Part shown: positions 55,629 through 57,911 of the stretch, piece after piece
Layout of the letters: each line of letters starts with the position of its first letter
Position numbering within the stretch: position 1 is the first letter of the stretch
Assembly: GCA_017622495.1 (NCBI GenBank)
Contig: JAGAQY010000058.1
Span: forward strand, 1 to 57,911
Direction: 5' to 3'
From: Bacteroidaceae bacterium
Lineage (GTDB): Bacteria > Bacteroidota > Bacteroidia > Bacteroidales > Bacteroidaceae
DNA: 57,911 bases
Notes under the pieces: model-generated
What the model was told of the DNA's origin: nothing
Database searches by the model: none
The model's input: only the letters and a program-made list of their open reading frames with translations
Program-made: the position numbers and the translations under genes

Positions 55629-57278
55629 TCAGCGATTTAACCTATCCTCGAATAGTATAGATAGAATATCGTCAGGAAGCCTATTTAGGACACGTTTCTT
55701 CTGCTGAGTCACAACATTATCTGTGGATACAGCTAAACATTCACGAATGACGCCAGTGGAACAGCCCATTGCGAGGAGAAGAATAAGATAAATATTTAAT
55801 GAACTCAGTTTGGCTTGACTATACTTGTCAGACTCGTCACGCAGATAGGTAATAACAGTAATAAAATTTTCGTCCAATGTTTTGTATAACTCGTCTCGTT
55901 CTTTGATAGAGATATGCCCAACATCTTTATTGCGCAACTTGTTCAACCCCTGCAAGCGCTTAGCACAAGCACTCTTATTGAATAAAGCTATACTTGCATT
56001 GAGACTATCGCGATAGATGGCCAGAATCTCTTCACGCGAATGTGGAGAACTGTTGCCATCCTCTTCGATAGACTCGTTTATTTTATATAGCTTGGCTTGG
56101 TTGCTCTGCAACTCCTCACGCAAACGCAGATAATGCTGCTTGCGACGCTGCTCGATATAGAGTGTCACAATGGTAATGGTTGCGAGTATGCATACGGCAA
56201 TCAAAGCAGCATGGTACATAAATTTGCGGTGAGCATCTCTCAACTCTCGCTGATGCAGTTCCATAGCATGGGCTGTCCGAATTTCGTCAATCTCAGCACG
56301 ACGCTCGATACGATTGATGGAGTCAGAGGTTTGTTCGAAGAGCTTGACATAGCCGTATAGTTCAGGCTGAGCAAGAGAGTCGAGCGTCAGATAGAGTAGA
56401 CTACGAGCACTATTGTACTGGAGGTAGGTGCTGTTGGTACCTTGGAGAGCCATCTCATAGTAGTGACTGGCGCTATCGTTGTGGCCGCGAAATTCTGCAA
56501 TGTCTCCTTTGAACCAATAGGTAGCATCCACCTTATCGGGTCCATACAGTGCAATAAGTTGATCAAAATACTCCTCGGCCTTGCCATAATCTTTATAGAA
56601 AGTATATTCTATCTTACCCAAATCGAAAAGGACAGTTCCTAAGCTCAACGTATCCATATCGGAACGATATTGCAACAGGCTGTTAAGTATCTCTTTTGCC
56701 TGCTGAGGCATACTCTTGTAAATATATGCTTGAGCTAATCCGATATCGGCATACAGATGGTCGTACCCTTCAGCAGTATTATGGAATGCTGTATATGCTT
56801 CTAATGCTTCATCAGGCATCTTCTTATTCAAATAGTGTTGTCCAAGATTCTGATAGCATAGCTGATAATATAGCACCGTAGTATCGGGGAAGAGGCTCTG
56901 TGCCTGCAGGTAGGCCTCTACGGCGGAGGCATCATCCTTCAGCTCGGTATATACGCAACCCAAGGAGTACCAGGCCATGGCGGCGCGGTAGTTCTTCCTA
57001 TTCCTATTATAATAGTCGGTGGCGTGGCGGATGAGGGTGTCGGTAGTGAGCGGTACGTAGCACTTATAGTCGGCCTGGGTGCGCAGGATGGCATAGAGTG
57101 CCCGCTCCTCATCGCCGAGCGAGGCGAAGGGGATGCTGTCGAGCACGAGGCGCACGGCATCGGGCGCGGTGTCGAGCTGCGCCTCCAAGCGCTCGAGCAG
57201 GCGCATGTGACCCTGCCCACCACACCCCATGCAGAGGGTGGCGAGCAGCAAGCTATATATCACGACGCGGAGCTTCAT
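55629..57278 (-). CDS. TPR membrane regulator with C-terminal helix-turn-helix-like region
   Basis: 549 residues. An N-terminal export signal (MKLRVVIYSLLLATLCMGC), TPR-type helix pairs (about 60-320: YRAAMAWYSLGCVYTELKDD, YQNLGQHYLNKKMPDEALEA and others), one membrane span (about 354-374, HAALIAVCILATITIVTLYI), a coiled coil and a cytoplasmic C-terminal domain ending IYLILLLAMGCSTGVIRECL, AVSTDNVVTQQKKRVLNRLP, which looks like a LuxR/HTH-type DNA-binding helix pair. This is a known Bacteroidetes layout for periplasmic sensing coupled to transcription. It heads a leftward set with the DUF3244-like, lipoprotein, MG2-like and transglutaminase genes. A TATCTTTG box ends 4 bp before the ATG. Confidence 0.75.
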   Translation of the reverse strand: MKLRVVIYSLLLATLCMGCGGQGHMRLLERLEAQLDTAPDAVRLVLDSIPFASLGDEERALYAILRTQADYKCYVPLTTDTLIRHATDYYNRNRKNYRAAMAWYSLGCVYTELKDDASAVEAYLQAQSLFPDTTVLYYQLCYQNLGQHYLNKKMPDEALEAYTAFHNTAEGYDHLYADIGLAQAYIYKSMPQQAKEILNSLLQYRSDMDTLSLGTVLFDLGKIEYTFYKDYGKAEEYFDQLIALYGPDKVDATYWFKGDIAEFRGHNDSASHYYEMALQGTNSTYLQYNSARSLLYLTLDSLAQPELYGYVKLFEQTSDSINRIERRAEIDEIRTAHAMELHQRELRDAHRKFMYHAALIAVCILATITIVTLYIEQRRKQHYLRLREELQSNQAKLYKINESIEEDGNSSPHSREEILAIYRDSLNASIALFNKSACAKRLQGLNKLRNKDVGHISIKERDELYKTLDENFITVITYLRDESDKYSQAKLSSLNIYLILLLAMGCSTGVIRECLAVSTDNVVTQQKKRVLNRLPDDILSILFEDRLNR

Positions 57279-57282
57279 ACCA

Positions 57283-57556
57283 CAAAGATACGAATAAACG
57301 AGCGAATAAAAAGCACTACGCGAAGAAAAGCTCGCTTTTATTTCTCGCAGTGCTATTTATATTTCCAGCGAGTGCAAGTATCTTCATGGTTTACCATAAA
57401 GATACGAATAAGCGAGTGAAAAGTCAAGTTCACTTGAACTTTTTGCAACGAGCATGAGTATCTTCTTGGCGTAGCCATAAAGATACGAATTAGCGAGTAA
57501 AAAATATGGAGCTTGCTCTGATATTTTTCACAACGAGTGCAAGTATCTTCATGGCG
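57283..57556. repeat. Family B structured repeat, three tandem diverged copies
   Basis: Each copy starts AAAGATACGAAT(A/T)A(A/G)CGAG and ends GAG(T/C)(G/A)(C/T)(A/G)AGTATCTTC. Inner arms differ but pair: AGCACTACGCGA with TCTCGCAGTGCT in copy 1, AAAAGTCAAGTT with AACTTTTT/ACTTGA in copy 2, AAAAAATATGGAGC with GCTCTGATATTTTT in copy 3. TATCTTTG (57290-57283, minus) at the left end can serve the TPR regulator gene. Confidence 0.8.
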
Positions 57557-57707
57557 AAACCATAAAAGTAGACATAAATCACGATAGAGCAAAATAGGAA
57601 ATGCGAAAAGTATTCAATCGATGGAGGCTTCTTGCTATGATAATGTTCTATAGTAACGGAAGAATTCTATAAAGAAGTAAGCGGAATAGTTCAAAATAGC
57701 AAGCATG

Positions 57708-57771
57708 ACAGTCGACTATAGACCGTTGACAGTTCACCGTAGACCGTTGACTGTAGACTGTTGATCGTAGA
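57708..57771. repeat. Tandem GTAGACCGTTGAC-type repeat
   Basis: Units of about 21 bp alternate TAGACCGTTGACAGT, TAGACCGTTGACTG and TAGACTGTTGATCG; related in composition to the arms at 27897-28092. Confidence 0.75.
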
Positions 57772-57779
57772 CAAAAAAA

Positions 57780-57811
57780 GAGAGGAGCCTTCATTGCTGA
57801 TTGCTCCTCTC
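57780..57811 (-). terminator. Intrinsic terminator of the rRNA operon
   Basis: GAGAGGAGC (57780-57788) pairs with GCTCCTCTC (57803-57811); on the minus strand it is followed by seven T residues, just downstream of 5S. Confidence 0.9.
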
Positions 57812-57820
57812 TCCTGAAAA

Positions 57821-57911
<91 letters not shown>

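Larger units (their letters stand above)
57279..57820. other. Intergenic region between TPR regulator and 5S rRNA
   Basis: Contains three family B repeats (57283-57556), a stretch without recognised features (57570-57700), a GTAGACCGTTGAC-type tandem repeat (57708-57771) and the rRNA terminator. No gene. Confidence 0.75.

Overview
The window looks like chromosomal DNA of a gut-type member of the Bacteroidales (Bacteroidaceae/Prevotellaceae-like; I cannot fix the genus). The clues are repeated promoters of the Bacteroides type (TTG, 19-21 bp, TAnnTTTG), weak Shine-Dalgarno sequences, many secreted lipoproteins and sorting-type C-termini, a DUF2027-Smr protein, folP next to cdaA, and intergenic DNA full of short palindromic repeats. 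A 5S rRNA (minus strand) at the right edge means an rRNA operon lies just outside.

Layout. 1-9.1 kb: edge of a pectinase-like gene, a 2149-residue secreted GH43/CotH-kinase fusion, and fhs. 9.2-16.8 kb: two large paralogous secreted adhesin-like proteins. 17-19.3 kb: a sugar MFS permease with an anomeric sugar kinase. 19.5-22 kb: prmC, a nuclease remnant, recX, comF. 22.1-27.6 kb (minus): a PiT transporter, then murF followed by an HPrK-like kinase, an S24/S26 peptidase and a PqqD-like protein. 28.2-32 kb: folP, cdaA, groES, groEL. 32-35.8 kb: two glycoside hydrolases (GH105, GH16) and a NhaC antiporter. 36-42 kb: queA, NUDIX, DUF2027-Smr, cyclophilin, M16 peptidase, RluA-type synthase. 42.2-46.3 kb: a TetR regulator, initiator tRNA, a structured leader RNA and an AT-richer two-gene secreted operon. 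46.7-49.8 kb: a VirE-like helicase and an HU-like protein, divergent, bracketed by inverted repeats of about 115 bp. 50-57.3 kb (minus): a TPR membrane regulator upstream of four envelope proteins.

The most unusual parts are: (i) the VirE/HU module with its flanking inverted repeats and an array of four 10-bp palindromes spaced exactly 22 bp apart; (ii) the rod-like leader RNA ending in an intrinsic terminator that almost touches the next start codon; (iii) several families of palindromic repeats whose arms co-vary between copies and which carry promoter -7 boxes; one palindromic element is inserted in frame inside a conserved gene. The HPrK/S24/PqqD triad is a plausible peptide-maturation cassette without a visible substrate.

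All functional calls come from reading motifs and architecture; no database search was possible.
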